DNA from: JACMRP01 sp047302465
GTDB lineage: Bacteria > Bdellovibrionota > Bdellovibrionia > Bdellovibrionales > Bdellovibrionaceae
NCBI RefSeq assembly: GCF_047302465.1
Contig: NZ_CP178621.1
Coordinates: 3,596,001 to 3,660,000 of the forward strand
Direction: 5' to 3'
Length of the DNA: 64,000 bases
Shown: in pieces, positions 43,990 through 52,609 of the stretch
Layout of the letters: every line of letters starts with the position of its first letter
Position numbering within the stretch: the first letter of the stretch is position 1
The notes under the pieces: model-generated
What the model was told of the DNA's origin: nothing
The model's database searches: none
The model's input: the letters and a program-made list of their open reading frames with translations, nothing else
Made by a program: the position numbers and the translations under genes

Positions 43990-46554
43990 TTACTGGAGCT
44001 CCTCAAGGGCTTTCAACCACGGAGCCGTGATACGCTCAAGCTGTGCTTGGCTTTTTGGCTGCAAAGAAGCCTTCAACTCGACCAATGCCCTTAAGGTATT
44101 TACCTTTTGCGGGAAAGACAGATTCGAACCATCCCCGTTCACATAGAAATGCTCTTCATGATCGAATGAGTGCTTATTCATTGCGAAGTAAATTTCGTGA
44201 GCTGCCCACAAATAGATTTCGCGACCAGTGATTTCCCACGCCGACAGTAAGGCACGAATCGCAAAGGCTTGGTCCTCGATCTGAATATTCTCTTCATTGG
44301 ATTTTTGCATTTTATCCAAGTAGAAGTGGGCCTGAACCAATGAATTTTCATTCACCAATTGGCTTGAAATAAAGTTCGCAAGAGCAATCGTCAAAAGCTT
44401 GAGTTCCTCGCGGCCTTCCATCAAAGCTTTCAGAGGAGTCACTCCGTGTTCATCACGTTCCAATAAAATCGGTGCACGTGTGAGCTGAACGCCCTCGGTC
44501 GCTTTTAAGAACTCATGAATAGCCAACAAGAACTTAGAAACATCCTGAGCATTCACAACTTGGGATCTTTCACCATTCTTAATATCAACAAGGCCCGCCA
44601 TAATTGCAGAATCATCACCGCCTGTTTGATATTGGTCAGCCCACAACGTGTTGTTTTTAAGCGTGATCAAAAACACCGGCGTTGATTTCTTGGTGATATT
44701 TTTCAACAACACTGCCGCGTCCCCGACGTTCAATGCAAAGAGCATATCTTTAGGGAAAAGTGGTCTTGCCAAAGCTGGGTTTTCGATTTTGCTCGTCAAC
44801 TCTTGAGCTTTGATTTTACCAAGACTGTCGTCAAAGCTTGTATGTTTCCAATCAGCCGTGAAATTAATCATTTCGCTGAGACCTTTTAATTGCTCTGCAT
44901 ACGCTGCTGCAGAGAAATTCTTTTCGTAAGGCTCTGCGGAAGCTTGGAAAGAATCCAGCATCTTGATTTTATCAGGGATACGATAAGAAATTGACGACTT
45001 AGTGAAAGTCATCAAATCCAAAGTCGTGTGGGTCTTTTCAATAGGCATCATTAAAGCTGGCACCATCTTCTGACCTTGATCGCGATATCCGCCCATCGCA
45101 ATAAGTTTGTTAACCTGCGATAAAGCCGTACGCATCTTGAAGTCACCTTGATCACGCGAATGCTGTAAGAACAAAGCGTTTGCCGTCATCGAAGTTCCAG
45201 CAGTATTGGCTTTTAATTCTGATGTGCTAGATGTCGCTGCAATCTCGAGCTTCTGTTTCGGGGAAACCTTTACGCTGACTGCAGAAGCTTCAAACCCCGG
45301 CACTTTTCCATTTGAACCCGGTAAGTTTTTGTCAGCCCAGTCTGAAAGAAGGTCTTTCAAGTAATCGCCGTAATCATGGCGGATATCACGCAAGATTTTG
45401 CCCTTTGCTACGAGTCCTTGATCAATTTGCGCCACAAACGTTGCTGGCAAAGTCAGAATAAACTCTTGAGAGAATTTCTCGATCTCGGCAAATAAGTATT
45501 TAAGTGTTGATTCATTCAATAACTTATAAAGCTTAGCGACTCCATACTCTTCAATCTTTGGAAGAATGAAAAGCTTCTTAGCGATGCCATTTATAAGGCC
45601 GCCATTACATCCTGGAAGACGCAGGCAAGCGAGTTCTTTTGAATCTTGTTTTAACAAGAAGTCGTAAAGGGATTCATTTTCTTTCTGGAAATAAGCCTTG
45701 CGATCGGCCTCATTCAAGATACCCCAGATGTCGATCAAAATAGTTAGTCCCGCTTGTGGATCTCTCAAAGCTTCTAAGTCTTTGGCGATCACATGACCTT
45801 GATTGATGCTAGCCTGAGTTTGACTAGTAATCTGGACTTTAAATTTCGCAATAGCGTCTTCGACCATTACAAGAGCTTTTGGAAATGTCTCAGCAGCATA
45901 CAATTGTTGAATCAATGGTTTCACGTCCGCAAACAAGGCACTTGTTTGTTTTTTAAGCTCTGCCTTGACGCCTGAAGAAACCACTTCAATCAAACCCATT
46001 TTGTCCAATTGATTTGATACCAGCATCGTAAAGGCTTCCGCGCTCGTAATAAGTGCGTTCAACGAAGCACCTTTACCTGGCCAAATATGCTGATTGCCCA
46101 GATTCGTGATCTTGGTTTTTAAGATTTCACGCGAACGCTCTAAATCGCGACCAACTTCAGAAAGGGTTTTATTCACTTCTGCTTCAGTTTGTGTCGTTGC
46201 CAAAGTTGCAAAGGGGCTTTTCGAAAACTCTGCGTAAGAACTTGTATGAGGTTGCTTATAGAAGGTCTCGACCCAATGAAGGCCCTTTTTAACAAGACTT
46301 TCTTTACCCATTTGCTCACCAAGAACCATCAAGTTTTCAGCTTGTTGGAAATAGCTCGCAGTCGCAGCAGTGCCTTGCCATGAAAGGTCTGGCTTTACGG
46401 CACTCATCGCTTTCATCTGTGGGCTTAAATCCGTGTCTTGCAAACGAGGACCAAAATCTGATTTCGGCTGTGGGAATTGACGAGGTTGTACCTCGGGTGC
46501 ACAAGCACTCAGAAGCAGAAGGCTAAGAATAATTATTTTACGTACGTTGTTCAT
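43990..46554 (-). CDS. Large lipoprotein with alpha/alpha-toroid-like C-terminus
   Basis: The protein has 854 residues with GAGGGA before ATG 46554 and a clear lipobox, LLSAC. It is mostly helical. The C-terminal ~130 residues repeat the pattern seen in six-hairpin (alpha/alpha) folds (AFAIRALLSAWEITGREIYLWAAHEIYFAM, split by short turns, then TLRALVELKA). That fold is shared by many glycan-active and scaffold proteins; no catalytic residues can be named. It lies 11 nt after the outer-membrane protein gene, so the two are probably partners in the envelope. Confidence 0.75.
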   Translation of the reverse strand: MNNVRKIIILSLLLLSACAPEVQPRQFPQPKSDFGPRLQDTDLSPQMKAMSAVKPDLSWQGTAATASYFQQAENLMVLGEQMGKESLVKKGLHWVETFYKQPHTSSYAEFSKSPFATLATTQTEAEVNKTLSEVGRDLERSREILKTKITNLGNQHIWPGKGASLNALITSAEAFTMLVSNQLDKMGLIEVVSSGVKAELKKQTSALFADVKPLIQQLYAAETFPKALVMVEDAIAKFKVQITSQTQASINQGHVIAKDLEALRDPQAGLTILIDIWGILNEADRKAYFQKENESLYDFLLKQDSKELACLRLPGCNGGLINGIAKKLFILPKIEEYGVAKLYKLLNESTLKYLFAEIEKFSQEFILTLPATFVAQIDQGLVAKGKILRDIRHDYGDYLKDLLSDWADKNLPGSNGKVPGFEASAVSVKVSPKQKLEIAATSSTSELKANTAGTSMTANALFLQHSRDQGDFKMRTALSQVNKLIAMGGYRDQGQKMVPALMMPIEKTHTTLDLMTFTKSSISYRIPDKIKMLDSFQASAEPYEKNFSAAAYAEQLKGLSEMINFTADWKHTSFDDSLGKIKAQELTSKIENPALARPLFPKDMLFALNVGDAAVLLKNITKKSTPVFLITLKNNTLWADQYQTGGDDSAIMAGLVDIKNGERSQVVNAQDVSKFLLAIHEFLKATEGVQLTRAPILLERDEHGVTPLKALMEGREELKLLTIALANFISSQLVNENSLVQAHFYLDKMQKSNEENIQIEDQAFAIRALLSAWEITGREIYLWAAHEIYFAMNKHSFDHEEHFYVNGDGSNLSFPQKVNTLRALVELKASLQPKSQAQLERITAPWLKALEELQ

Positions 46555-46565
46555 TCAAATCCCTC

Positions 46566-47783
46566 TTAAAAAAACAACATTAAATTAAGTTCTTGAGTGA
46601 GCTGTCTTTCAACATTCACACCCGCCACCACATCAGAAATCTCAAGCGCCATGATCATAGGAAGCAAAGCCGTTTTACGGAAATAACTTTTTACGGAACT
46701 GTAGGTAATCTCTAATTTCGCTTTTCGTGCACTCAAAGCCGTGTTCGCTGACAAAAGGTCATAACGAGAACCCTTGCCCCCAGTAAAAGTATCCTTCGCC
46801 TTTTGATAAGCTTCGTAACCCGCGCCAACACTAAAGCTGTCGCTGAAGTCATAGATCAAGCTGCTACCAAGAGTCGCTGTATTCCCGATCTTTCTGTGCA
46901 CGGTTTCTTTGGATTCAGCATCTGGAAGAGTATCATCGGCGCTAGTCGGAACACGCATGCTGATGTCATCTTGCAATGGAATCATATAAGACGCGTAAGG
47001 CACTGCTGTAAAACTCGTGCTTAGCTTATGAGAATAAACCACAGAGTTCGTCACAGCCGCTCTGCCAAAAACATTCAATGCAGCAAGGTCATCGGGATTG
47101 TACTTGGGACCAGTAGGAAGACTGAATTGAGCTTGATAAACCAAAGCGTTGTCGGCGGTCTCAAAAAGGCGGTGCATGCTTACAATTTGAACGTCGCCAA
47201 TGAAAGTTTGATTTTTATCGCCCAGCTCTTCATAGCCTTTGTCTTTGAGCGCCTTTTGAGTTTCAACTGCCAAATCCGTGTTCAAAGCTTGATCGAGTTC
47301 TGGATCCAAGCCACCGAACTGACGACGGTAAAACTCCACGTTGGAAAATTGCTGAGAAAGACGAATTTTATTCGTATAAGTAACGACCGGAACGCCCATG
47401 CCAAGAGTCCAATTGGCAGTAATCCCACGCGCAAACACCGGAGCGAAGTATTTTACGTTCGGAAGAGTGTCAACTTTCAAGACACCTAGGTTGAATTCGT
47501 CTCCTAAGTTATGAGAACCAAAACGATTCAAGGCATTGATCAATTTTTTGGCGTCCTGGTTAAATTTTGCAAGAGTTGGGGCATCGAAGACGACGGACTT
47601 ATAATCGCCGAGCTTCATGAGTGTTCCGTTTTCGATGTATCTCTCATCGATGCCCTGAATAGAGCCAAAACGGAAAGAGGGACTGTTAATGCCTTCTGGC
47701 AAAAGCGCCGTCGATTGCAAAGCCTGGGCGCGGAATGAGCCCAATATACAGCTTGCTAAGACTAAGAGACCTACGAATTTCAT
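46566..47783 (-). CDS. Outer-membrane beta-barrel protein
   Basis: The protein has 405 residues from ATG 47783 with GGAAGG 7 nt upstream, so a start at 47852 is rejected. A signal peptide ends in AQA. The mature part shows alternating strands (TANWTLGMGVPVVTYTN, VVYSHKLSTSFTAVPYASY, SVGAGYEAY) and ends in phenylalanine (LNLMLFF). The layout recalls long barrels of the FadL or phenol-MetA class, but no motif confirms this. It leads the operon that continues with the lipoprotein, the GT-C protein and lplA. Confidence 0.78.
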   Translation of the reverse strand: MKFVGLLVLASCILGSFRAQALQSTALLPEGINSPSFRFGSIQGIDERYIENGTLMKLGDYKSVVFDAPTLAKFNQDAKKLINALNRFGSHNLGDEFNLGVLKVDTLPNVKYFAPVFARGITANWTLGMGVPVVTYTNKIRLSQQFSNVEFYRRQFGGLDPELDQALNTDLAVETQKALKDKGYEELGDKNQTFIGDVQIVSMHRLFETADNALVYQAQFSLPTGPKYNPDDLAALNVFGRAAVTNSVVYSHKLSTSFTAVPYASYMIPLQDDISMRVPTSADDTLPDAESKETVHRKIGNTATLGSSLIYDFSDSFSVGAGYEAYQKAKDTFTGGKGSRYDLLSANTALSARKAKLEITYSSVKSYFRKTALLPMIMALEISDVVAGVNVERQLTQELNLMLFF

Positions 47784-47935
47784 TGTGAATCCTTCCAATG
47801 AGACGGCAAACAAACCCTTAGCGAGAAACGTGCCAGTCTCTAGTGCCACCACAGTGGCAAATCACATGAAATCGGATCAGATTTTGTGTCGGAATTTTGA
47901 ATGAGTGAGATTTATTTTCAACCCGAGGAAAACTC

Positions 47936-47968
47936 AAAAAAAAACCATGGTCTGAATTACAGCCATGG
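47936..47968 (-). terminator. Rho-independent terminator of a small minus-strand unit
   Basis: On the minus strand, CCATGGCTG-TAATT-CAG-A-CCATGG forms a 9-bp stem with one bulged A, followed by nine T residues (47936-47944). The only thing upstream is the 31-codon frame at 47994-48089, so it must end a small transcript. Confidence 0.82.
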
Positions 47969-47993
47969 CCTTCGTTAATAAAATTTTAGATCA

Positions 47994-48089
47994 CTACCCC
48001 GGGGGACCGGTCTCCGAGTGGCGAACCAATTCACGAATCTCCCGGTTAACAATAAATTCGTGTCGTAGTGATGTGTTAGTTAATAGCAC
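47994..48089 (-). CDS. Predicted 31-residue peptide
   Basis: GTG 48089 is preceded by a perfect AGGAGG (48097-48102) with 7-nt spacing and opens a 31-codon frame ending TAG at 47994-47996. The peptide begins MLLTNTSLRHEF, continues with a charged REIRELVRHSE segment and ends TGPPG. It has no signal or membrane segment. The frame ends 26 nt before a strong terminator and lies 51 nt from a sigma28-like promoter, making a complete small transcription unit. A non-coding RNA that merely contains this frame is the alternative. Confidence 0.5.
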   Translation of the reverse strand: MLLTNTSLRHEFIVNREIRELVRHSETGPPG

Positions 48090-48139
48090 TCGCTATCCTC
48101 CTAGTTAGAACCAGCACTAAGCTGATTCTGATGATGAAC

Positions 48140-48166
48140 TTATCGGCTGGACTTTCGCCGAGTTGA
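48140..48166 (-). promoter_or_regulatory. Sigma28-like promoter for the small peptide unit
   Basis: Read on the minus strand, TCAA (48163-48166), a 15-nt spacer and GCCGATAA (48140-48147) match the FliA consensus TAAA-N15-GCCGATAA at 11 of 12 positions. Transcription would start near 48130, about 40 nt before the 31-codon frame. One 8-mer match per strand is expected by chance in this window, but the spacing and position favour a real site. Confidence 0.45.
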
Positions 48167-48290
48167 GGGGAATCTTTTAAAACCCGAAAGATTTTCAGTT
48201 TGAAACGCGTCCATCTGGGTATTCGCTCCAATCTCAGACAAAAATGAAGAACCACACCGCCACAGCGTTTTTTTTGCTAGAATTTCAGGC

Positions 48291-48527
48291 ATGCGTAAGA
48301 AGACTTCAGATGAGCTGGACGTTGGTAGCGAAGACTTCGAAGCGGTTCTCAAATTCCTCTCGGAAGAGAGCGAGAGCCAGCCTACGGATATCAAGGCCGA
48401 TCAAAGAGACTGGAGTGAAATGAAGCTCCTGCTCGCGGCCCCGGCCCAAAACCGGAGAGCAATCCGTGGATATCTTCGACAAACCATTAGTCCACGAAAA
48501 GGTGACCATATAAAAAAAGCGGCCTGA
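48291..48527 (+). CDS. Small cytosolic protein upstream of the PilZ gene
   Basis: The protein has 78 residues from ATG 48291, with only a weak site (CAGG) upstream. It is acidic at the start (DELDVGSEDFEAVLKFLSEE) and basic at the end (RRAIRGYLRQT, SPRKGDHIKK). There is no signal peptide. It ends 25 nt before the PilZ gene and is probably co-transcribed with it. No family is recognised. Confidence 0.55.
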   Translation: MRKKTSDELDVGSEDFEAVLKFLSEESESQPTDIKADQRDWSEMKLLLAAPAQNRRAIRGYLRQTISPRKGDHIKKAA

Positions 48528-48552
48528 GTGTCTACTCTTGGGAGAGGCCTTG

Positions 48553-49269
48553 ATGTATCATCAAAACGTGAGTCAAGAAACCGGCGATATTTTTTCTAAA
48601 GTAAATAACGAAGAACGGCTACGTCTTTTTAAAGACCTTGCCACCATTCGTGGCGAAATTGCCTGCAAAGGCGAGAGCGATGAAATCTATCGTCTAACGG
48701 TTGAAAGAACATCTGGAAAAGTAGAACTTCAATGTTCCATTCCGTTTGGCCTTGCAGCTCCGGCGCAAGAAAAAGAGCTTCTCGGAAACTTCTTTATTGG
48801 CGGCGAACGATACTTCTTTAAAACTCCTGTCCGTGTTGAAAAAGACGTCGTGATTTTGCGTATGGATGGAGAGCTTTTCCATCTGCAACGTCGCCAAAAC
48901 TACCGCATTAAAATTCCCGATAGTTATCAAGCTCATATTCTGATTACAGCCCACAATAAAGGGAAGGTGAAACTCAAAGGACAGATCTACGATCTTAGCA
49001 GCGGTGGCTGCCGCGTGGTCTTTCATGGTGCCGACCCTGCTATCGAATCCGGAGATTATATCGATGGGCATATCGTGATCGGGCGCAGAGAACCTCTGGA
49101 AATTGAAAGCACCGTCCGTCATCACAAGATTGAAAAATCAGGCAACGCCAGCAAGCAAATATTTGGACTTGAATTCAAATCCCTTTCAACTCAAGTCGAA
49201 GGTAAGCTGTTTGCAATTACGATGGATTTGCATAGGGAATTCTTCTCAAGATTAAACACTAAAAATTAA
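48553..49269 (+). CDS. PilZ-domain protein (c-di-GMP receptor)
   Basis: The protein has 238 residues from ATG 48553, with GGGAGAGG 5 nt upstream; a TTG at 48538 overlaps that site. The PilZ c-di-GMP motifs are present: R114-QNY-R118 in RRQNYRIKIP, and D147-x-S-x-x-G in DLSSGGCRV. The N-terminal ~105 residues form a YcgR_N-like beta domain (FFIGGERYFFKTPVRVE). It should sense c-di-GMP, which in Bdellovibrio controls predation and motility choices. The target is unknown; a small helix-charged protein precedes it in the operon. Confidence 0.9.
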   Translation: MYHQNVSQETGDIFSKVNNEERLRLFKDLATIRGEIACKGESDEIYRLTVERTSGKVELQCSIPFGLAAPAQEKELLGNFFIGGERYFFKTPVRVEKDVVILRMDGELFHLQRRQNYRIKIPDSYQAHILITAHNKGKVKLKGQIYDLSSGGCRVVFHGADPAIESGDYIDGHIVIGRREPLEIESTVRHHKIEKSGNASKQIFGLEFKSLSTQVEGKLFAITMDLHREFFSRLNTKN

Positions 49270-49340
49270 GATTTTTGCCATTTTTTGACCGCGGATTGAA
49301 CGCATCCTGCCGATAAGACTATAAGACAGGAGATCATGAA

Positions 49341-49418
49341 ATGAAGTACGTTTTAGGAATACTCATGTTCGCTGTCATCTTCGGAATAGGCATGTGGATG
49401 GAATATCTGCTGAATTAG
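49341..49418 (+). CDS. Predicted 25-residue single-span membrane peptide
   Basis: ATG 49341 has AGGAG (49328-49332) 8 nt upstream. The frame encodes MKYVLGILMFAVIFGIGMW then MEYLLN and stop: a lysine, one transmembrane span, and a short tail. It lies 71 nt after the PilZ gene. A possible -10 (TATAAG) and -35 (TTGAAC, 18-nt spacing) precede it. Such peptides often modulate larger membrane proteins; no partner is identified. Confidence 0.5.
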   Translation: MKYVLGILMFAVIFGIGMWMEYLLN

Positions 49419-49465
49419 ACCTGCAAATCCTTGCCTCACGTAGATGACTGAATCAAAATACCTGT

Positions 49466-51133
49466 ATGCCAATTTCAAAAACAAATTTGTTTAAAGGCCT
49501 TGCTTTGTTTTTATTGGCGGCACTTGTCTTTTTGCCTTTAGGCGCTGCCGAATTTCTTCTCTGGGATGACCAAATCCACCTTAGCCAAAACCCCTTCTTC
49601 TCTCCGTTCTCGTGGCAAAGCCTTCTAGATATTTGGACGACCCCTTACCCTGTGGGACCTTCGCTGTACATTCCGGTGACTTATAGTTTCTGGGGACTTC
49701 TTGCGCCGTTCTCGCAAAACTTTACGGTAGCTTGGCCCTTCTTGCTTTTGAATTTTGCCATTCACCTCGTAAACGCCGCCTTGGTCTATCGCCTCCTGAA
49801 TCGCTTGGTACCCTCTCTGGAAAAAAATGCGCTTCTTTTTGGCGTGTTGATTTTTGTGTTTCATCCACTGCAGGTCGAAAGCGTCGTTTGGATGTCAGGT
49901 TTTAAAGACATGGTGTGGGTGACTTTTGCATTGCTCACCTTACTGGCTTACCTTCGAAAAAACTTAGCGCTGACTTATACCGGACTCATTCTTGCGATAC
50001 TGTGCAAACCGATCGCGGTCGTTATTCCGTTAATGATTCTGGGCCTTGAGTTCTTCATGGCGCCTGAAAAGAAAACTCGTCAGCGTCTTCTTTATCTTGG
50101 GTCTTTGTTTGCGGTAGCCTTGCCGTTTATGTTTTTAACCAAGATACTTCAGCCCGATGTTTTGGTTCGGAATATTCCCGCCCTTTGGGAACGACCTGTG
50201 GTGGCCTTGGATGCTCTGGGTTTTTACCTTAAGAAAGTCTTTTTGCCAGTGGGCTTCGGTCCCGACTACGGAAGACGGCCTGACCTGGTACTTGAACACT
50301 TTCCTACTTACGAACTAGTTTTGCCGGTGCTGTTTGTAGGAATTCTTGCTTGGTTTAGCAAAGTTGCACCTGAACTTAAAAAGACTTTTTGGTTGGCAGG
50401 CCTTTTCTTGCTGGTGCCCCTGCTTCCAGTCTTAGGTTTCGTGCCTTTTCAGTTTCAAAACTTCTCAACGGTTGCTGACAGGTATTTTTACTTCTCGATG
50501 GTGGGGATTGGCCTACTTGCCGCGGTAGCATACACAAAACTTCCACGGGCCAAATGGGTTTTGGTAGCGTTGCTGCCGGTGTTCATGGGTCTTAGCCATT
50601 TCTTTAGTCAGTACTGGCGCACCAATCAAGAGCTCTTTACCCACGCTTTGGTGATTAACCCTGATAGTAAATCCGCTGGGAACAACTTAGGCATTATCTT
50701 AAGCCAAAAAAATCAGTTGAAAGAAGCTCTTCCTTATTTCCAGCACGTCTATGAAGTTTATCCTGACAACTTTGCGGCTGCGAATAACATCGGCATCATC
50801 TATTTACGCCTTGGTGAAATCGATAAAGCTATCAGTCACTACGTCAACAATTTGAAAGTCTTTCCTACCAATACCGACGCACGCATCAGTTATGGCGAAC
50901 TACTGATGCAAATGAATAAAGACGAAGAAGCTTTGGCGCAACTGAGGCAAGCAACAGAGCAAACTCCGAGCAATGCTTATGGTTGGTACATGTATTCACA
51001 GATTCTATGGAAGACCGGGCAACGAGAAGAAAGCCTTCAACACCTGAAGAAGGCTATCGAGATTGAGCCCTTCAACGAGGGCTTCAAAAAACGCCTTGAG
51101 GACTTTAACACCCTCATTCAACTGAACAAGTAA
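49466..51133 (+). CDS. TMTC-like membrane protein with C-terminal TPRs
   Basis: The protein has 555 residues. About ten transmembrane segments occupy residues 1-385. The first loop has the acidic LLWDDQIHLSQN motif and the body has FHPLQVESVVWMSGFKD, hallmarks of TMTC/PMT-type GT-C mannosyltransferase-like proteins. Residues ~395-550 are three to four TPRs (ALPYFQHVYEVYPDNFAAANNIG, then AISHYVNNLKVFP). Protein O-glycosylation at the membrane is inferred. It is stop-to-stop convergent with the next gene (51133/51134). Confidence 0.8.
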   Translation: MPISKTNLFKGLALFLLAALVFLPLGAAEFLLWDDQIHLSQNPFFSPFSWQSLLDIWTTPYPVGPSLYIPVTYSFWGLLAPFSQNFTVAWPFLLLNFAIHLVNAALVYRLLNRLVPSLEKNALLFGVLIFVFHPLQVESVVWMSGFKDMVWVTFALLTLLAYLRKNLALTYTGLILAILCKPIAVVIPLMILGLEFFMAPEKKTRQRLLYLGSLFAVALPFMFLTKILQPDVLVRNIPALWERPVVALDALGFYLKKVFLPVGFGPDYGRRPDLVLEHFPTYELVLPVLFVGILAWFSKVAPELKKTFWLAGLFLLVPLLPVLGFVPFQFQNFSTVADRYFYFSMVGIGLLAAVAYTKLPRAKWVLVALLPVFMGLSHFFSQYWRTNQELFTHALVINPDSKSAGNNLGIILSQKNQLKEALPYFQHVYEVYPDNFAAANNIGIIYLRLGEIDKAISHYVNNLKVFPTNTDARISYGELLMQMNKDEEALAQLRQATEQTPSNAYGWYMYSQILWKTGQREESLQHLKKAIEIEPFNEGFKKRLEDFNTLIQLNK

Positions 51134-51814
51134 TTACTGCCCTGGCTGTTTCTGTTGAGCTTGATCCTTAGCTTTCTTTTGCTCTTCAAAGCGCTTTGTA
51201 TATGCCCTGAGCTCTTGTTGAAACTCGCTATTTTTTTCGCGGGCATAGTCTTCAAAGTTTTTACGCTTGTCGCGCGCATTGGCTTCGAAGTCGTCACGCT
51301 TTTCACGTTCGCTCGAGTTGAAGTCTTTTCTTTTCCCATCAAGATCAGCGTAAAACTCGGTATTTTGCTGGCGATTGGTTTTACGTTTCTTAAAATCACT
51401 GCGGGCTTCTTCTTGTTCTTTGCTGAAAGCCTCACGACGTTTGCGCTCTTCTTTCACATAAGTCTCACGCTCTTTGGTCATGTCCTTTTGAAAGACTTCG
51501 CGCTTCTTGCGAAGTAAAGAATCAAACTTCTCGCGGATCTGCGACGGAGATTTGGTGTCATCAGCAAAGAACTGATTCAATAGCGCGAGCTCGTCGTTTT
51601 CCTTCTTTTTCTCTTCAGGAATGTTTTTGCGAAGCTCATCTAGCTCTTTGCGATCGGCCGTCAGACTGTACTTTTCGTCCACTAAAGGAGGATTCTCAGT
51701 TTGAGACGAGGTATTTTCACCTCTTTTTGTAGAAATTTGACAACCCAGAGCAAAAATCAGAGTGCCGACATAAAGTACTGAAACATGTCTCATTTTCCCG
51801 GACCAAAGTCTCAC
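51134..51814 (-). CDS. Lipoprotein with hendecad (11-residue) coiled-coil repeats
   Basis: The protein has 226 residues. GTG 51814 is placed 6 nt after a perfect AAGGAGG; internal ATG 51793 and an upstream start at 51877 lack such a site. The lipobox is FALGC. The mature part is almost all charged helix, with an aromatic residue every 11 positions (REKF, REVF, RETY, REAF, RSDF, NTEF, RKDF, RDDF, RKNF, NSEF, TKRF). Nine of ten intervals are exactly 11 and one is 13. Hendecads form slightly right-handed coiled coils, so this is likely a periplasmic or surface rod. Confidence 0.8.
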   Translation of the reverse strand: MRLWSGKMRHVSVLYVGTLIFALGCQISTKRGENTSSQTENPPLVDEKYSLTADRKELDELRKNIPEEKKKENDELALLNQFFADDTKSPSQIREKFDSLLRKKREVFQKDMTKERETYVKEERKRREAFSKEQEEARSDFKKRKTNRQQNTEFYADLDGKRKDFNSSEREKRDDFEANARDKRKNFEDYAREKNSEFQQELRAYTKRFEEQKKAKDQAQQKQPGQ

Positions 51815-51898
51815 TGGAGACCTCCTTAGGTATAACTTTGACTCATTCTGAGAATAATTGGACTTCAAAGAAAACACAATCTGTCGATAAGTATATAT

Positions 51899-52609
51899 AT
51901 GTTATACGGAAAAAGAATCTACGAACCTCAGTCGCGTTTGTCTCACGTCCGAACTCAGAAGATGATTCTGAATAAGGCCTTTCAATACAAGTACACCTTG
52001 TTTTTGATGACAGCAATACTAGGTGGGATCTTGTTGTTCTTTGCTCCGGCCTATTACTTCATTAATCAGAATTACACTCTCTTTACGAATCTTGCCTACG
52101 ACACTCAACCTTCTCTTGTGACTCACCTTGAGCGCGAGGTGATTTGGTTGGGCGTGTTTATGGCCCTAAGTCTTGTTGTTATCGCTGGTATGACTTTGCT
52201 AATTGGTCTTCGCATGACGAAGAACCTTTTGGCGCCGCTTGTGCAAATGGAACGTCACATGAAGGAACTCATGTACGGTCACTGGCACATTCCTGATTAC
52301 AAGATCACGCATGAAGATGACTTCCGTGATTTGGCGATGACCTATGACTACTTCTATCGCTCACTTAAAGCCAATACCGAAGCAGAGTTGAAATTGATTG
52401 AAAAGCTCTCGATTGATCCGCAAAACCGTGAGGCCTATGCCGCATGGAAGAACTTAATCATGATCAAGAGATCACGTTTGGGTATGCAGGATGTTCCATT
52501 TGAGGAGTTTTCAGTACAGCCACTTTCACGCAGCGGCCCTGACTTCGGCAAAACTAGCGAGACCGACGTAGTGTCGATCGCAGCTGGGCGTCGGCGTCGC
52601 GCTTCTTAA
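51899..52609 (+). CDS. Two-span membrane protein with HAMP-like linker
   Basis: The protein has 236 residues from ATG 51899; ATG 51962 is another candidate and neither has a strong site. Transmembrane segments lie at about residues 32-54 and 82-105, with a short outer loop between them. A HAMP-like stretch follows (RMTKNLLAPLVQMERHMKEL, then DDFRDLAMTYDYFYRSLK). No kinase, receiver or methyl-accepting domain follows, and the tail is disordered. The last 56 bp overlap the convergent smpB gene. Confidence 0.7.
   Translation: MLYGKRIYEPQSRLSHVRTQKMILNKAFQYKYTLFLMTAILGGILLFFAPAYYFINQNYTLFTNLAYDTQPSLVTHLEREVIWLGVFMALSLVVIAGMTLLIGLRMTKNLLAPLVQMERHMKELMYGHWHIPDYKITHEDDFRDLAMTYDYFYRSLKANTEAELKLIEKLSIDPQNREAYAAWKNLIMIKRSRLGMQDVPFEEFSVQPLSRSGPDFGKTSETDVVSIAAGRRRRAS

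Noticed and set aside
48140..48394. Minus-strand 84-codon frame opposite the small PilZ-operon gene
   Set aside because: It has no ribosome-binding site, and its Ser-rich product mirrors the acidic plus-strand protein.
49309..49316. Second exact GCCGATAA as a sigma28 promoter for the 25-residue peptide
   Set aside because: The position 15 nt upstream reads CGCG, with no -35 resemblance.
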